Shown here in pieces: positions 52,669 to 62,964 of a stretch of 64,000 nucleotides of DNA; position 1 is the first letter of the stretch; every line of letters begins with the position of its first letter. A program made the translations under genes and the position numbers. The notes beneath the pieces were generated by a model. It saw nothing but the letters and a program-made list of their open reading frames with translations. It did no database searches and was not told where the DNA came from. Source of the DNA: Bacillus altitudinis 41KF2b (lineage in GTDB: Bacteria > Bacillota > Bacilli > Bacillales > Bacillaceae). Where the stretch lies: positions 186,001-250,000 of the forward strand of contig NZ_ASJC01000005.1 of the NCBI RefSeq assembly GCF_000691145.1. The letters run 5' to 3'.

Positions 52669-52698
52669 TTGTCAATTGACTTGAAAACGGTTTATACT
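52669..52698 (+). promoter_or_regulatory. promoter of deoB-pupG with an overlapping cre-like site
   Basis: TTGTCA at 52669-52674 and TATACT at 52693-52698, 18 bp apart. TGAAAACGGTTTAT at 52682-52695 fits the cre consensus at all but the last two specified positions, so CcpA control is possible. Confidence 0.5.
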
Positions 52699-52764
52699 TG
52701 AGATGTCTGACCTCTCCAGTTGTGAAAGGTGAAAGGACAAGAATATTGAAGGAGGCGCTTTTTT

Positions 52765-53949
52765 ATGCCTGATTATCAGTATAAACGTATTTTCCTCATT
52801 GTGATGGATTCAGTAGGAATCGGGGAAGCACCTGATGCTGCTGATTTTAATGATGTAGGTGCAGATACACTTGGACATATTGCTGAAAAAATGAACGGGC
52901 TTCATATGCCGAATATGGCGAAGCTTGGGCTAAGTCATATTAAAGAAATTAAAGGAATTCCAGCGGACGAAAAACCGCTTGCGTATTATGGGAAAATGCA
53001 AGAAGCATCCAACGGGAAAGACACAATGACAGGGCATTGGGAAATCATGGGTCTTTACATCGACACACCATTTAAAGTCTTTCCAGACGGCTTTCCAGAT
53101 GAACTGTTAAATGAATTAAAAGAAAAAACAGGGCGCGGCATCATTGGAAATAAACCAGCGTCTGGTACAGAAATTCTTGATGAGCTTGGCGAAGAGCATA
53201 TGAAAACAGGCGATTTAATCGTTTATACTTCAGCAGATTCTGTGCTGCAAATTGCTGCACACGAAGAAGTTGTGCCATTAGACGAACTTTACCGCATTTG
53301 CGAAATCGCACGTGAACTGACTTTAGATGAAAAATATATGGTAGGGCGCATCATCGCTCGTCCATTTGTCGGGGAGCCGGGGGCATTTGTTAGAACACCA
53401 AATCGTCATGACTATGCATTAAAACCATTCGACCGTACCGTCATGAATGAATTGAAAGATGATGGACTAGATGTCATTGCGATCGGAAAAATCTCTGATA
53501 TTTATGATGGAGAAGGAATCACCTCTTCACTCAGAACGAAATCCAACATGGATGGAATGGACAAGCTAGTTGAGACGCTGAAATCAGACTTTACTGGGCT
53601 GAGCTTCTTAAATCTGGTCGATTTTGACGCGCTTTATGGACATAGAAGAGATCCAGAAGGCTACGGTAAGGCACTAGAGGAATTTGACGCACGTCTACCT
53701 GAAGTGTTTGATCTATTAAAAGAGGATGATCTGCTTGTGATCACAGCAGATCACGGAAATGACCCGGTTCATCACGGAACAGATCATACAAGAGAATACG
53801 TTCCGCTTATTGCTTACAGCAAAAAGCATCAAGAAGCGAATGAGCTACCAACAGCGAAAACATTTGCTGATCTTGGGGCAACGGTAGCAGATAATTTTAA
53901 ATCAACGCTGCCAAAATACGGAACAAGCTTTTTATCTAAACTCAAATAG
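52765..53949 (+). CDS. deoB: Phosphopentomutase (Drm)
   Basis: A 394-residue alkaline-phosphatase-superfamily mutase interconverting (deoxy)ribose 1- and 5-phosphates. The N-terminal metal motif is [13 protein letters not shown], the active-site Thr is in [13 protein letters not shown], and the C-terminal ITADHGNDP and [10 protein letters not shown] hold the Mn ligands. ATG behind GGAGGCG. Operon with pupG 11 bp downstream for purine nucleoside salvage. Confidence 0.96.
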   Translation: MPDYQYKRIFLIVMDSVGIGEAPDAADFNDVGADTLGHIAEKMNGLHMPNMAKLGLSHIKEIKGIPADEKPLAYYGKMQEASNGKDTMTGHWEIMGLYIDTPFKVFPDGFPDELLNELKEKTGRGIIGNKPASGTEILDELGEEHMKTGDLIVYTSADSVLQIAAHEEVVPLDELYRICEIARELTLDEKYMVGRIIARPFVGEPGAFVRTPNRHDYALKPFDRTVMNELKDDGLDVIAIGKISDIYDGEGITSSLRTKSNMDGMDKLVETLKSDFTGLSFLNLVDFDALYGHRRDPEGYGKALEEFDARLPEVFDLLKEDDLLVITADHGNDPVHHGTDHTREYVPLIAYSKKHQEANELPTAKTFADLGATVADNFKSTLPKYGTSFLSKLK

Positions 53950-53960
53950 GGGGAAATCAC

Positions 53961-54773
53961 GTGGGAGCACAGTTTTCAGAAGCGGCGGCATATATTAAAC
54001 AAGCATCGACATATGTACCAACAGTTGGATTGATTTTAGGTTCAGGTCTTGGCATTTTAGCCGATGAGATTGAAAATCCAATCAAATTGAAATATGAAGA
54101 TATTCCTGGATTCCCTGTTTCAACAGTAGAAGGGCATGCAGGCCAGCTCGTCATTGGAACGCTGAAAGGCACGGTCGTTTGTGCCATGCAAGGACGTTTC
54201 CATTACTATGAAGGGTATGATATGAAGCAGGTGACATTTCCTGTCCGTGTAATGAAAGAAATCGGCATTGAAACATGTATTGTGACAAATGCAGCGGGCG
54301 GTGTGAATACGTCCTTCCATCCTGGCGATCTTATGTTGATTACAGATCATATCAATATGATGGGGACCAATCCGTTAATTGGACCAAACGACAGTCAAGG
54401 GGTTCGTTTCCCTGATATGTCTGCACCGTATGATAAAGATTTGCTGGCACTTGCAGAGAAAACGGCTAAACATTTAGGCATATCTGTGCAGCAAGGGGTT
54501 TACGCAGGAATGACTGGCCCTTCATATGAAACACCGGCAGAGGTTCGTTTCCTCAGAACGCTTGGCGCTGATGCAGTCGGTATGTCGACTGTGCCAGAAG
54601 TGATTGTAGCACGTCATGCAGGCATAAAAGTACTTGGTATTTCATGCATCTCTAATGCGGCTTCAGGTATTTTAGATCAGCCGCTTTCTCATGATGAAGT
54701 GATCGAAGTGACGGAAAAAGTGAAAGCAAGTTTCCTTGATTTAGTGAAAGATGTTGTCAAACAACTCTCATAG
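53961..54773 (+). CDS. pupG: Purine nucleoside phosphorylase PupG (trimeric, PNP-I)
   Basis: A 270-residue phosphorylase of the low-molecular-mass trimeric class acting on guanosine and inosine. Motifs: LGSGLG (phosphate loop), GRFHYYEGY, TNAAGG and GMTGPSYETPAE. GTG start behind AGGGGGAAA. Ribose 1-phosphate produced here is passed to DeoB. Confidence 0.95.
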   Translation: MGAQFSEAAAYIKQASTYVPTVGLILGSGLGILADEIENPIKLKYEDIPGFPVSTVEGHAGQLVIGTLKGTVVCAMQGRFHYYEGYDMKQVTFPVRVMKEIGIETCIVTNAAGGVNTSFHPGDLMLITDHINMMGTNPLIGPNDSQGVRFPDMSAPYDKDLLALAEKTAKHLGISVQQGVYAGMTGPSYETPAEVRFLRTLGADAVGMSTVPEVIVARHAGIKVLGISCISNAASGILDQPLSHDEVIEVTEKVKASFLDLVKDVVKQLS

Positions 54774-54781
54774 ATCGTGTG

Positions 54782-54819
54782 AAAAAGCCTTCTGTTCATG
54801 AAACAGAGGGCTTTTTTTT
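54782..54819 (+). terminator. terminator of deoB-pupG
   Basis: AAAAGCC-TCTGTT with AACAGA-GGCTTTT around CATGA, then T residues. Confidence 0.88.
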
Positions 54820-54839
54820 ATGGCAATCAAACGATCTCT

Positions 54840-54868
54840 GAATAAAACAGCCTTTATGAGGAAAAAAT
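54840..54868 (+). promoter_or_regulatory. sigma-F promoter of dacF
   Basis: GAATA at 54840-54844 and GGAAAAAAT at 54860-54868 with 15 bp between. The -10 fits GGnnAnAnT perfectly. dacF is a sigma-F gene in B. subtilis. Confidence 0.65.
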
Positions 54869-54899
54869 AGAAAGGATTACGATAATGGAGGTCTGCCAC

Positions 54900-56087
54900 T
54901 TGAAACGTCATATATGTGCATTGTTTACTTTAATGATCCTTATCTCAATGGTTCCACCATCAGCGATGGCAAAAGAAAAGATTGAAAAGCCAGGAGAAAA
55001 ACAAACATCAGAATTGGCGCATGAAGCCAAATCAGCGATTTTAATGGAACGTGACACGGGAAAAGTGCTTTACAACAAAAACAGTGATGAAAAGCTTGCC
55101 CCTGCAAGTATGACCAAAATCATGACGATGCTTCTCATCATGGAAGCGATGGATCAAGGAAAATTAAAAATGACTGATAAAGTAAGAACGAGCGATCATG
55201 CAGCATCTATGGGAGGCTCACAAATTTTCCTTGAACCGGGAGAAGAAATGACGGTTAAAGACATGCTAAAAGGCATTGCGATTGCGTCAGGAAACGATGC
55301 TTCAGTTGCCATGGCAGAACATATTGCTGGATCTGAAGAACAGTTTGTTGAGCAAATGAACAAAAAGGCAAAAGAGCTTGGACTCACCTCAACGGTCTTT
55401 CAAAATCCAACAGGACTTCCTGAAAAAGATCATTACAGCACGGCTCATGATATGGCAAAAATGGCAAAAGAGCTGTTGAAATATGAAGAGATCACCAAGT
55501 TCACAGGTGTATACGAAGACTATCTTCGTCAGAACACGGATAAAAAATTCTGGCTTGTGAATACAAACCGTCTCATTAAATTTTATCCAGGTGTGGATGG
55601 GGTGAAAACAGGGTTTACAGGCGAGGCGAAATACTGTCTAACTGCATCCGCTAAAAAAGGGAATATGCGCGTCATTGCTGTTGTATTCGGCGCAAGTACA
55701 CCAAAAGACAGAAACGCCCAAGTCGTCAAAATGCTGGATTACGCTTTTAGTCAATATACAACGCATCCTCTGTACAAGCGTGGTCAAGACGTAGCAGAGA
55801 TCAAAGTGAGCAAAGGGAAAAAGAAAAAAATTCAGCTTGTCACGTCTGAACCGATTTCTCTTCTAACGAAAAAAGGCGAAAATGTCGATCAGATCAAAAA
55901 AGAAATTAAATTAACTCAAGATGTCACAGCCCCATTTTCAAAAGGAACGAAACTTGGCACCATCATCTTGAAAAAAGATGGAAAAGTGCTTCATGAAAGT
56001 CCTGTTGAAGCGAAAGAAGATATGGAAAAAGCCGGTGTTTGGACGTTCTTCAAACGGGCTATGGCCGAATTTGTTAAATGGAAGTAA
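54900..56087 (+). CDS. dacF: D-alanyl-D-alanine carboxypeptidase DacF
   Basis: A 395-residue penicillin-binding DD-carboxypeptidase (S11) that trims spore cortex precursors in the forespore. Signal peptide, SMTK with catalytic Ser70 and Lys73, SGN at 130-132, KTG at 236-238, then the C-terminal beta domain and an amphipathic membrane tail (WTFFKRAMAEFVKWK). The TTG at 54900 follows GGAGGTC; five codons upstream are in frame. Read-through joins it to spoIIAA late in the forespore. Confidence 0.94.
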   Translation: MKRHICALFTLMILISMVPPSAMAKEKIEKPGEKQTSELAHEAKSAILMERDTGKVLYNKNSDEKLAPASMTKIMTMLLIMEAMDQGKLKMTDKVRTSDHAASMGGSQIFLEPGEEMTVKDMLKGIAIASGNDASVAMAEHIAGSEEQFVEQMNKKAKELGLTSTVFQNPTGLPEKDHYSTAHDMAKMAKELLKYEEITKFTGVYEDYLRQNTDKKFWLVNTNRLIKFYPGVDGVKTGFTGEAKYCLTASAKKGNMRVIAVVFGASTPKDRNAQVVKMLDYAFSQYTTHPLYKRGQDVAEIKVSKGKKKKIQLVTSEPISLLTKKGENVDQIKKEIKLTQDVTAPFSKGTKLGTIILKKDGKVLHESPVEAKEDMEKAGVWTFFKRAMAEFVKWK

Positions 56088-56094
56088 AAGGTGA

Positions 56095-56122
56095 AAGACT
56101 GCTGCAACTGGCAGTCTTTTTT
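56095..56122 (+). terminator. terminator after dacF
   Basis: AAAGACTGC / GCAGTCTTT followed by T6. Confidence 0.85.
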
Positions 56123-56149
56123 GCTATGAACGAAAAGAACATCTAAATG

Positions 56150-56156
56150 TGACGAA
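56150..56156 (+). promoter_or_regulatory. 0A box (Spo0A~P) upstream of spoIIA
   Basis: TGACGAA fits TGNCGAA and lies about 60 bp before the predicted start, as at the B. subtilis spoIIA promoter. Confidence 0.55.
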
Positions 56157-56180
56157 TGATCACTAGTTTTGTCATGGTGA

Positions 56181-56206
56181 AGGATTTGCATGTGAAGAAA
56201 GAGAAA
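56181..56206 (+). promoter_or_regulatory. sigma-H promoter of spoIIAA-spoIIAB-sigF
   Basis: AGGATTT at 56181-56187 and AGAGAAA at 56200-56206, 12 bp apart; close to RnAGGAwWW / RnnGAAT with one -10 mismatch. Confidence 0.6.
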
Positions 56207-56244
56207 CATTCTTTATCCGAAAATAGAGCAAGGAGGAAGAAAAG

Positions 56245-56598
56245 ATGAGCCTTGGTATTGATTTTCAAATAAAAGAGAGCGTACTTTGCATTCGGTTGAC
56301 AGGGGAGCTTGATCATCACTCCGCAGAGACATTGAGACAAAAGGTGACGAATTATTTGGAAACAGAGGACATTCGCCACATCGTGCTGAATTTAGCTGAT
56401 TTATCGTTTATGGACAGCTCTGGGCTCGGAGTGATTTTAGGAAGATACAAAGAAATTAAACAGCTTGGCGGTGAAATGGTCGTCTGTGCGATCTCGCCGG
56501 CGGTGAACCGTTTATTTGATATGTCCGGCTTGTTTAAAATTATTCGTATGGAGCCTTCAGAGCAAACTGCGCTGCAAACATTGGGGGTGGCATCATGA
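56245..56598 (+). CDS. spoIIAA: Anti-sigma F factor antagonist SpoIIAA
   Basis: A 117-residue STAS-domain protein. The regulatory Ser58 sits in [10 protein letters not shown]; it is phosphorylated by SpoIIAB and dephosphorylated by SpoIIE. Unphosphorylated SpoIIAA displaces SpoIIAB from sigma-F in the forespore. ATG behind AAGGAGGAAG. ATGA overlap with spoIIAB. Confidence 0.97.
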   Translation: MSLGIDFQIKESVLCIRLTGELDHHSAETLRQKVTNYLETEDIRHIVLNLADLSFMDSSGLGVILGRYKEIKQLGGEMVVCAISPAVNRLFDMSGLFKIIRMEPSEQTALQTLGVAS

Positions 56599-57035
56599 CA
56601 AATGAAATGAATCTGACTTTTTCTGCTTTAAGTCAAAACGAATCCTTTGCGAGAGTAACGGTGGCAGCATTCATCGCTCAGCTCGATCCAACATTAGATG
56701 AGCTAACAGAAATCAAAACAGTCGTATCAGAGGCGGTCACGAACTCGATCATTCACGGGTATGACGGGAATCCAGACGGCAAGGTGCACATTAGCGTCAC
56801 ACTGGATGACCATATTGTGTATCTGACGATTCGAGACGAAGGCATGGGCATTTCAGATCTTGAGGAAGCAAGGCAGCCGCTTTTTACGACGAAACCAGAT
56901 TTAGAGCGTTCCGGGATGGGTTTTACGATCATGGAGAACTTTATGGATGATGTCATGGTGGACTCATCTCCAGAAATGGGCACAACGATCCGCTTAACAA
57001 AGCATCTATCAAAAAGCAAAGCGCTTTGTAATTAA
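56595..57035 (+). CDS. spoIIAB: Anti-sigma F factor / kinase SpoIIAB
   Basis: A 146-residue GHKL-fold kinase that binds sigma-F with ATP or phosphorylates SpoIIAA. N-box [12 protein letters not shown]1 box IRDEGMGI and G2 box [10 protein letters not shown] are visible. Translationally coupled to spoIIAA. Confidence 0.97.
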   Translation: MTNEMNLTFSALSQNESFARVTVAAFIAQLDPTLDELTEIKTVVSEAVTNSIIHGYDGNPDGKVHISVTLDDHIVYLTIRDEGMGISDLEEARQPLFTTKPDLERSGMGFTIMENFMDDVMVDSSPEMGTTIRLTKHLSKSKALCN

Positions 57036-57047
57036 GGAGCTGCTCAT

Positions 57048-57815
57048 ATGGATGTGGAGGTAAAAAAGCAAGCAAAAAAAGCACAGCTGTCTAATGATGA
57101 AGTGAAACAGCTCATCAAAAAAAGCCAAGACGGAGATCAACAAGCAAGAGACCTCCTCGTAGAAAAAAACATGCGTCTTGTTTGGTCCGTTGTTCAGCGC
57201 TTTTTAAATAGAGGATATGAACCAGATGATCTGTTCCAAATAGGCTGTATTGGCCTGCTGAAATCTGTTGATAAATTTGATTTGTCTTATGATGTGAAGT
57301 TTTCGACCTATGCCGTTCCAATGATCATTGGTGAAATTCAGCGTTTCATTCGTGATGATGGAACCGTCAAAGTCAGCAGGTCCTTAAAGGAACTTGGAAA
57401 TAAAATTAGGCGGGCAAGGGACGAATTGTCTAAATCTCATGGACGAATGCCGACTGTTCAGGAAATCGCTGAATATCTGGACATCACACCTGAGGATGTT
57501 GTCCTCGCTCAAGAAGCGGTCCGCTCACCATCATCTATTCATGAAACCGTGTATGAAAATGACGGCGATCCGATTACGTTGCTCGATCAAATTGCCGATC
57601 ATTCAGAAGAAAGATGGTTTGATAAAATTGCGCTGAAAGAGGCGATTAAAGAATTAGAAGAGCGCGAGAAACTGATTGTCTATTTAAGGTATTATAAAGA
57701 CCAAACACAATCAGAAGTAGCAGAAAGACTCGGAATTTCCCAAGTGCAAGTCTCACGGCTTGAAAAGAAGATTTTAAAACAAATCCAAATGCAAATGGAT
57801 CAAAAAGACAGCTAG
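57048..57815 (+). CDS. sigF: RNA polymerase sigma-F factor
   Basis: A 255-residue sigma-70 family factor, first compartment-specific factor of the forespore. Region 2 (RFLNRGYEPDDLFQIGCIGLLKSVDKF, FSTYAVPMIIGEIQRF), region 3 (GRMPTVQEIAEYL) and region 4 helix-turn-helix (QSEVAERLGISQVQVSRLEK) are complete. ATG 12 bp after spoIIAB, behind AAGGAGC. Confidence 0.97.
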   Translation: MDVEVKKQAKKAQLSNDEVKQLIKKSQDGDQQARDLLVEKNMRLVWSVVQRFLNRGYEPDDLFQIGCIGLLKSVDKFDLSYDVKFSTYAVPMIIGEIQRFIRDDGTVKVSRSLKELGNKIRRARDELSKSHGRMPTVQEIAEYLDITPEDVVLAQEAVRSPSSIHETVYENDGDPITLLDQIADHSEERWFDKIALKEAIKELEEREKLIVYLRYYKDQTQSEVAERLGISQVQVSRLEKKILKQIQMQMDQKDS

Positions 57816-57836
57816 CCAATTCGGCTGGCTTTTTTT
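57811..57836 (+). terminator. terminator of the spoIIA operon
   Basis: AGCTAGCC / GGCTGGCT (one mismatch or G-U pair), then T7. The left arm includes the sigF stop codon. Confidence 0.75.
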
Positions 57837-57869
57837 GTGTGGTAATTACCGGTAAATCAAGTTCTTTCA

Positions 57870-57898
57870 GTATGAGAACCATTTTTCACCACATACTA
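57870..57898 (+). promoter_or_regulatory. sigma-G promoter of the spoVA operon
   Basis: GTATG at 57870-57874 and CATACTA at 57892-57898, 17 bp apart; fits GHATR / CATnHTA fully. spoVA is sigma-G dependent in B. subtilis. Confidence 0.75.
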
Positions 57899-57929
57899 TT
57901 TTTAACCCATCGTATAGGAAGTGACTTGG

Positions 57930-58550
57930 ATGGACGGACAAATCTTTATTCGGCTGCGCCATCGGATTAAGACTGGTAATGATCAGCTTATTTATTTAGA
58001 GGATATTGCCCAAATCACTGGAGATGACAGTGCTGTGCAAAAGTTGAGCAAAATGCCGATATACCATGTCAGCAAAAAGGATCGTCACATCGTTGTGTTA
58101 GATATCATGCATGTGGTCAAAACGATCAAAAAAGCGTGGCCTGACATCGACATTCAAACGGTCGGAGGCTCAGAAGCCATTGTTGAAATAGACACAGGCA
58201 AACGCCAGCTGTCCCCCGTATTATTCGTGTTTGTATGGCTCCTCTTATTTGTCGGAGCGGCCCTTGCCATCATGAATTTCCATGAGGATGTTAGTATGCG
58301 GCTTGTTCATATCCGCCTTTACGAGATGATTACTGGAAACACGGTTGAGCATCCTTATTTATTACAAATTCCATATAGCTTTGGACTCGGTTTTGGCATG
58401 ATTTTATTTTTCAATCATGTGTTTAAAAAGCGTTTAAACGAAGAGCCAAGTCCGCTTGAAGTGGAAATGTTTAAATATCAGCTCGATCTTGATCATTATG
58501 TCGCACTCAATGAAAACAAAGAAACATTGAAAGATATTCATGATCGGTAA
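57930..58550 (+). CDS. spoVAA: Stage V sporulation protein AA
   Basis: A 206-residue protein: N-terminal soluble domain (RIxL-type, IFIRLRHRI start) then two membrane helices ([18 protein letters not shown] and [15 protein letters not shown]). ATG 57930 follows TAGGAAGTGA and gives the B. subtilis length; the GTG at 57921 has no site. Part of the SpoVA channel that loads dipicolinic acid into the forespore and releases it in germination. Confidence 0.93.
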   Translation: MDGQIFIRLRHRIKTGNDQLIYLEDIAQITGDDSAVQKLSKMPIYHVSKKDRHIVVLDIMHVVKTIKKAWPDIDIQTVGGSEAIVEIDTGKRQLSPVLFVFVWLLLFVGAALAIMNFHEDVSMRLVHIRLYEMITGNTVEHPYLLQIPYSFGLGFGMILFFNHVFKKRLNEEPSPLEVEMFKYQLDLDHYVALNENKETLKDIHDR

Positions 58551-58956
58551 ATGGCTTTTTGTGGTGCTTGTTGGGCTCGGCGGCGGTTTAACGGTAGGGG
58601 CAGGATTTGTGGCGTTTCTCACAGTGCTTGGTATTATCCCTCGATTAATGCAATTAACGAAAACGCAGCGTTTCATTCAAGGATATGAGGCTGCCGTGAT
58701 AAGTGGAGCGGTCGTTGGCGGCTGGGCTACTTTAAGTCAAGTCCATTTGCATTTATCCAAATGGCTAGCGCTTCCGATCGGTCTTTTATCTGGCATTTTT
58801 GTCGGCATGCTTGCAGCCGCACTCACTGAAGTGTTAAATGTACTTCCTATCTTAACGAAAAGAATTGGAATGGACGGGAAAATTGTGCTGCTGCTCATGG
58901 CCATCGTCTTAGGGAAGGTGTTTGGCTCGTTATTTCATTGGCTTATTTATATTTAA
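58540..58956 (+). CDS. spoVAB: Stage V sporulation protein AB
   Basis: A 138-residue membrane protein with four hydrophobic helices, overlapping spoVAA by 11 nt. Accessory subunit of the SpoVA complex. Confidence 0.93.
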   Translation: MIGKWLFVVLVGLGGGLTVGAGFVAFLTVLGIIPRLMQLTKTQRFIQGYEAAVISGAVVGGWATLSQVHLHLSKWLALPIGLLSGIFVGMLAAALTEVLNVLPILTKRIGMDGKIVLLLMAIVLGKVFGSLFHWLIYI

Positions 58957-58976
58957 AAATGTGGAGGGAACAACAA

Positions 58977-59429
58977 GTGTCAAGTTTAAAAGAGAACTAT
59001 CCATCTAAAGTGAAAACGTATCAGCCGAAACCTCCTTATGTACTAAACTGCATCAAGGCTTTTCTTGTCGGCGGTTTGATTTGTGCGATAGGCGAGGGAT
59101 TGCAAAATTTCTATATTACCTTTTTCGATTTTAATGAAAAGACAGCAGGGAATCCAACGGTGGCAACCCTTATTTTAATTTCTTCTATTTTAACTGGTAT
59201 TGGTATTTACGATAGAATCGGCCAGTTTGCTGGAGCGGGATCAGCTGTACCGGTGACAGGATTTGCAAACAGTATGACAAGTGCGGCTCTTGAGCATAAA
59301 AGTGAAGGGCTTGTGTTAGGTGTAGCGACCAACATGTTTAAACTGGCTGGGAACGTCATTGTGTTTGGTGTCGTCTCGGCATATGTCGTAGGGATTATTC
59401 GATACGTCTTGGAAAAGATGTTTTCGTAG
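58977..59429 (+). CDS. spoVAC: Stage V sporulation protein AC
   Basis: A 150-residue membrane protein, the mechanosensitive DPA-channel subunit in B. subtilis. The conserved stretch AFLVGGLICAIGEGLQNFY and FAGAGSAVPVTGFANS are present. The GTG at 58977 follows GGAGGG and gives family length; the longer frame starts inside spoVAB. Confidence 0.94.
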   Translation: MSSLKENYPSKVKTYQPKPPYVLNCIKAFLVGGLICAIGEGLQNFYITFFDFNEKTAGNPTVATLILISSILTGIGIYDRIGQFAGAGSAVPVTGFANSMTSAALEHKSEGLVLGVATNMFKLAGNVIVFGVVSAYVVGIIRYVLEKMFS

Positions 59430-59441
59430 GAGGAATAAAAC

Positions 59442-60458
59442 GTGAAACTAACAGGTAAGCAATCTTGGGTATTTGAACACAAGCTTTATGTGAATGCGGA
59501 AGGAACAGCTGCAGGACCGAAAGAAAAAGAAGGCCCAATCGGTCATCTCATTGATAAAACTTATGATGAAATGCACTGTTATCAAAAGAACTGGGAAATG
59601 GCTGAAAGGCAGCTCATGGATGATGCCATATCAATGGCCTTATCAAAAGCGAATTTGCAAAAAAGTGATATTGACCTTTTGCTGGCAGGAGATTTACTGA
59701 ACCAAAACGTGACAGCCAACTATGTGGCAAGAGAACTCAAAATCCCGTTTCTTTGTTTATTTGGTGCCTGCTCCACATCTATGGAATCAGTCGCCATTGC
59801 CTCAGCGCTAGTAGATGGTGGCTTTGCCAATAGAGCGCTTGCTGCCACAAGCAGTCACAACGCGACAGCAGAGCGGCAATTTCGTAATCCAACAGAATAT
59901 GGCGGGCAAAAACCCGATACAGCAACAAGTACAGTGACAGGGAGCGGTGCTGTCGTCATCAGCCAAGAACCTTCCCAAATTCAAATTACAAGTGCCACCG
60001 TCGGACGGGTGATGGATCTTGGGATTACAGATCCATTCGATATGGGTTCGGCTATGGCGCCTGCAGCGGCAGACACAATCAAACAACATTTAGAAGACTT
60101 AGGAAGAACAGTAGATGATTATGATCTCATCTTAACAGGAGATCTATCTGGAATTGGATCGCCTATTTTAAAGGATCTTCTCAAAGAAGATGGCATTCAG
60201 CTTGGACGGAAGCATGATGATTGCGGATTAATCATATACACACCTGATCAAAATGTATTCGCTGGAGGCAGCGGCTGTGCCTGCTCAGCTGTCGTGACAT
60301 TCAGTCACATCTTTCAAGAAATGAAAGCAGGGAATTTGCAAAGAGTATTGGTTGTGGCAACCGGGGCGCTTCTCAGCCCAATGATGGTTCAGCAAAAAGA
60401 GACCATTCCAACCATTGCGCATGGAGTTGTATTTGAGCGTGCAGGAGGAGAAAGCTAA
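59442..60458 (+). CDS. spoVAD: Stage V sporulation protein AD
   Basis: A 338-residue thiolase-fold protein that binds dipicolinic acid rather than acting as a synthase. The thiolase-like Cys region is [10 protein letters not shown] and the C-terminal [16 protein letters not shown] start behind GTAGGAGGA. Overlaps spoVAEB by one base. Confidence 0.94.
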   Translation: MKLTGKQSWVFEHKLYVNAEGTAAGPKEKEGPIGHLIDKTYDEMHCYQKNWEMAERQLMDDAISMALSKANLQKSDIDLLLAGDLLNQNVTANYVARELKIPFLCLFGACSTSMESVAIASALVDGGFANRALAATSSHNATAERQFRNPTEYGGQKPDTATSTVTGSGAVVISQEPSQIQITSATVGRVMDLGITDPFDMGSAMAPAAADTIKQHLEDLGRTVDDYDLILTGDLSGIGSPILKDLLKEDGIQLGRKHDDCGLIIYTPDQNVFAGGSGCACSAVVTFSHIFQEMKAGNLQRVLVVATGALLSPMMVQQKETIPTIAHGVVFERAGGES

Positions 60459-60808
60459 TGGATTATTTGATTGCTTTTGTTGCAGGCGGACTGATTTGCG
60501 TGATCGGCCAGCTTTTACTTGATGTACTGAAACTCACACCGGCACATGTCATGACCACCTTTGTTGTGGCGGGGACGATTTTAGACGGGTTTGGTATTTA
60601 TGATAAATTTATTGAATTTGCAGGAGCGGGTGCTACCGTCCCTATCGTAAGCTTTGGTCATAGCTTGCTTCATGGGGCGATGCATCAGGCTGATGTCCAC
60701 GGATTTATTGGAATCGGAATTGGGATTTTTGAGTTAACCTCTGCTGGAATATCAGCTGCAATTTTATTTTCATTTATCATTGCACTTATCTTTAAACCGA
60801 AAGGATAA
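60458..60808 (+). CDS. spoVAEB: Stage V sporulation protein AEB
   Basis: A 116-residue membrane protein related to SpoVAC ([33 protein letters not shown]). Start TAATG overlaps the spoVAD stop. Component of the DPA channel. Confidence 0.93.
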   Translation: MDYLIAFVAGGLICVIGQLLLDVLKLTPAHVMTTFVVAGTILDGFGIYDKFIEFAGAGATVPIVSFGHSLLHGAMHQADVHGFIGIGIGIFELTSAGISAAILFSFIIALIFKPKG

Positions 60809-60814
60809 CCTAAT

Positions 60815-61423
60815 ATGGGGCAAAGACGCAAAGTCATTTTAGTGACAGACGGAGATATATATGCTGCCAAAACGATTGAGCTTGTCGCAAAGAAAGTCGG
60901 CGGAAGATGTATTTCCAGCTCAAAAGGGAATCCGAGCAAACGAACAGGACCAGAACTGGTCCAGATGATTTTAAAAACGCCGTATGACCCAGTGTTTGTC
61001 ATGTTTGATGATTCTGGCTTAACAGGTGAAGGAACAGGGGAGACGGCGATGAAGCACGTAGCACGTCACCCTGAAATTGAAGTGATTGGCGCCATTGCAG
61101 TGGCATCTAAAACCCATCAAGCGGAATGGACAAAGGTACATGTCTCCATTGACCGGGAAGGTGAACTGACAGAATACGGCGTTGACAAACATGGACTTCC
61201 AGAAATGGAACCACACAAAATGAGTGGAGATACAGTGTATTGTCTCGATTCACTACAGCTTCCGATTGTTGTCGGCATTGGAGATATTGGCAAGATGGGA
61301 CGGAAAGATGATCTAAGCAAAGGGTCCCCCATCACAATGAAGGCAGTCGAATTAATTTTAGAAAGGAGCGGTTTCCATGAAGAAAGACAAGGTACACGTG
61401 TACCGAGATCCGAAGAAAAATGA
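60815..61423 (+). CDS. spoVAEA: Stage V sporulation protein AEA
   Basis: A 202-residue soluble protein with a Toprim-like beginning ([21 protein letters not shown]). It contributes to germination speed in B. subtilis. Its last 47 nt overlap the start of spoVAF. Confidence 0.9.
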   Translation: MGQRRKVILVTDGDIYAAKTIELVAKKVGGRCISSSKGNPSKRTGPELVQMILKTPYDPVFVMFDDSGLTGEGTGETAMKHVARHPEIEVIGAIAVASKTHQAEWTKVHVSIDREGELTEYGVDKHGLPEMEPHKMSGDTVYCLDSLQLPIVVGIGDIGKMGRKDDLSKGSPITMKAVELILERSGFHEERQGTRVPRSEEK

Positions 61424-62849
61424 AGATTTTTTCAAAGACAATGTCGGGATGGGTCTCAGCTTTGACCTTGGCGTTCGGAAAATTTATGTCCATGATCAGG
61501 AAATCCAGCTTTACTATGTAAATGGATTATGTGATACACAATATGTGATCTATTTATTAAAAGAACTGATTGAAATCAATGACAACGAACCTGAATCAGA
61601 TGATCTTGCACGTGTGGTAGAAAACCGTCTTGTCAATCAGCAAGTCTCAAAAGTTGAAACGCTTGATGAAGCAGTGGATCAAGTGTTGTCTGGACTTGTG
61701 GCAGTCGTTGTCGAAGGTGAAAATTACGCATTTATTATTGACGTCAGGAGCTACCCTGGCAGAATGCCGGAGGAACCGGATACAGAAAAGGTTGTCAGAG
61801 GTGCAAGAGACGGCTTTGTTGAAAACATCATTGTGAACACAGCACTCATTCGCAGAAGAGTGCGGGATGAAAAATTGCGATACAAAATGCTTAAAGTAGG
61901 CGAGCGTTCTAAAGCAGACGTCTGTGTTTGTTATATTGAAGACATAGCTGACCCTGATCTTGTTGATATTATCGAAAAAGAAGTGTCTGGGATTAAAGTT
62001 GACGGACTGACGATGTCTGATAAAACAATAGAAGAATTTATCATTAAGCAAGGATATAATCCCTTCCCGCTTGTGCGATACACCGAGCGCCCAGATGTAG
62101 CCGCTAACCATATATTAGAAGGGCATGTCATTATCATTACGGATACATCCCCTAGTGTCATCATTACACCAACCACTATTTTTCATCACGTTCAACATGC
62201 TGAAGAATACCGCCAGGCGCCAGCAGTTGGGACATTTTTAAGATGGGTGCGTTTTTTAGGCATTTTATGTTCTACTTTTCTTTTGCCGATCTGGTTTCTT
62301 TTTATTCTAGAACCGAATCTTCTGCCAGACAATCTAAGCTATATTGGATTTAACAAACCCTCCCATATTCCTGTCATTCTCCAAGTATTCCTTGCTGATT
62401 TTGGGGTGGAATTTTTACGAATGGCGGCGATCCATACGCCGACCGCCTTGTCGACTGCCATGGGCTTGATTGCGGCCGTTTTAATTGGACAAATCGCGAT
62501 TGATGTCGGTTTATTTACACCAGAGGTCATATTATACGTCTCGCTAGCAGCTATCGGCACATTCACCACTCCAAGTTATGAACTGAGTGTCGCTAATAAA
62601 ATTATCCGACTGATCATATTAGCACTAGTAGCGATCTTTAAGCTGAATGGACTGATCATCGGTTTTACGCTGTTACTTATTTATTTAACATCCATTCGTT
62701 CCTTACAGACGCCTTATATGTGGCCGTTTATTCCTTTTAATGGAAAGGCTTTATGGCAAGTGCTCATTCGGACGTCTGTTCCTGGCTCAAAAGTAAGGCC
62801 AAGCATCGTTCACCCTCAGAACAGATCAAAAATTCCGCCAAATTCTTAA
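61377..62849 (+). CDS. spoVAF: Stage V sporulation protein AF (GerA-family germination protein)
   Basis: A 490-residue protein of the GerA/SpoVAF family: N-terminal soluble domain (about 1-285), then four to five membrane helices. The [23 protein letters not shown] motif is characteristic of GerAA-type subunits. ATG behind AAAGGAGC, 47 nt inside spoVAEA. It associates with OrfX/FigP and amplifies DPA release in related bacilli. Confidence 0.92.
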   Translation: MKKDKVHVYRDPKKNEDFFKDNVGMGLSFDLGVRKIYVHDQEIQLYYVNGLCDTQYVIYLLKELIEINDNEPESDDLARVVENRLVNQQVSKVETLDEAVDQVLSGLVAVVVEGENYAFIIDVRSYPGRMPEEPDTEKVVRGARDGFVENIIVNTALIRRRVRDEKLRYKMLKVGERSKADVCVCYIEDIADPDLVDIIEKEVSGIKVDGLTMSDKTIEEFIIKQGYNPFPLVRYTERPDVAANHILEGHVIIITDTSPSVIITPTTIFHHVQHAEEYRQAPAVGTFLRWVRFLGILCSTFLLPIWFLFILEPNLLPDNLSYIGFNKPSHIPVILQVFLADFGVEFLRMAAIHTPTALSTAMGLIAAVLIGQIAIDVGLFTPEVILYVSLAAIGTFTTPSYELSVANKIIRLIILALVAIFKLNGLIIGFTLLLIYLTSIRSLQTPYMWPFIPFNGKALWQVLIRTSVPGSKVRPSIVHPQNRSKIPPNS

Positions 62850-62906
62850 CGCTCGTTGAAAGTGGCTGAAGATTGTGATATTGTATTTTTAACTTTGAGA
62901 AACGGC

Positions 62907-62935
62907 AAAAGGCAGCTTGTGCAGCTGTCTTTTTT
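62907..62935 (+). terminator. terminator of the spoVA operon
   Basis: AAAAGGCAGC / GCTGTCTTTT with G-U pairing, then T residues. Confidence 0.8.
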
Positions 62936-62964
62936 CAGCCGAGGCGGAGAAAGAGGGAATGACA

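Noticed and set aside
62850-62964. Lysine riboswitch before lysA
   Set aside because: The leader is too short and contains the spoVA terminator; no L-box motifs were seen.
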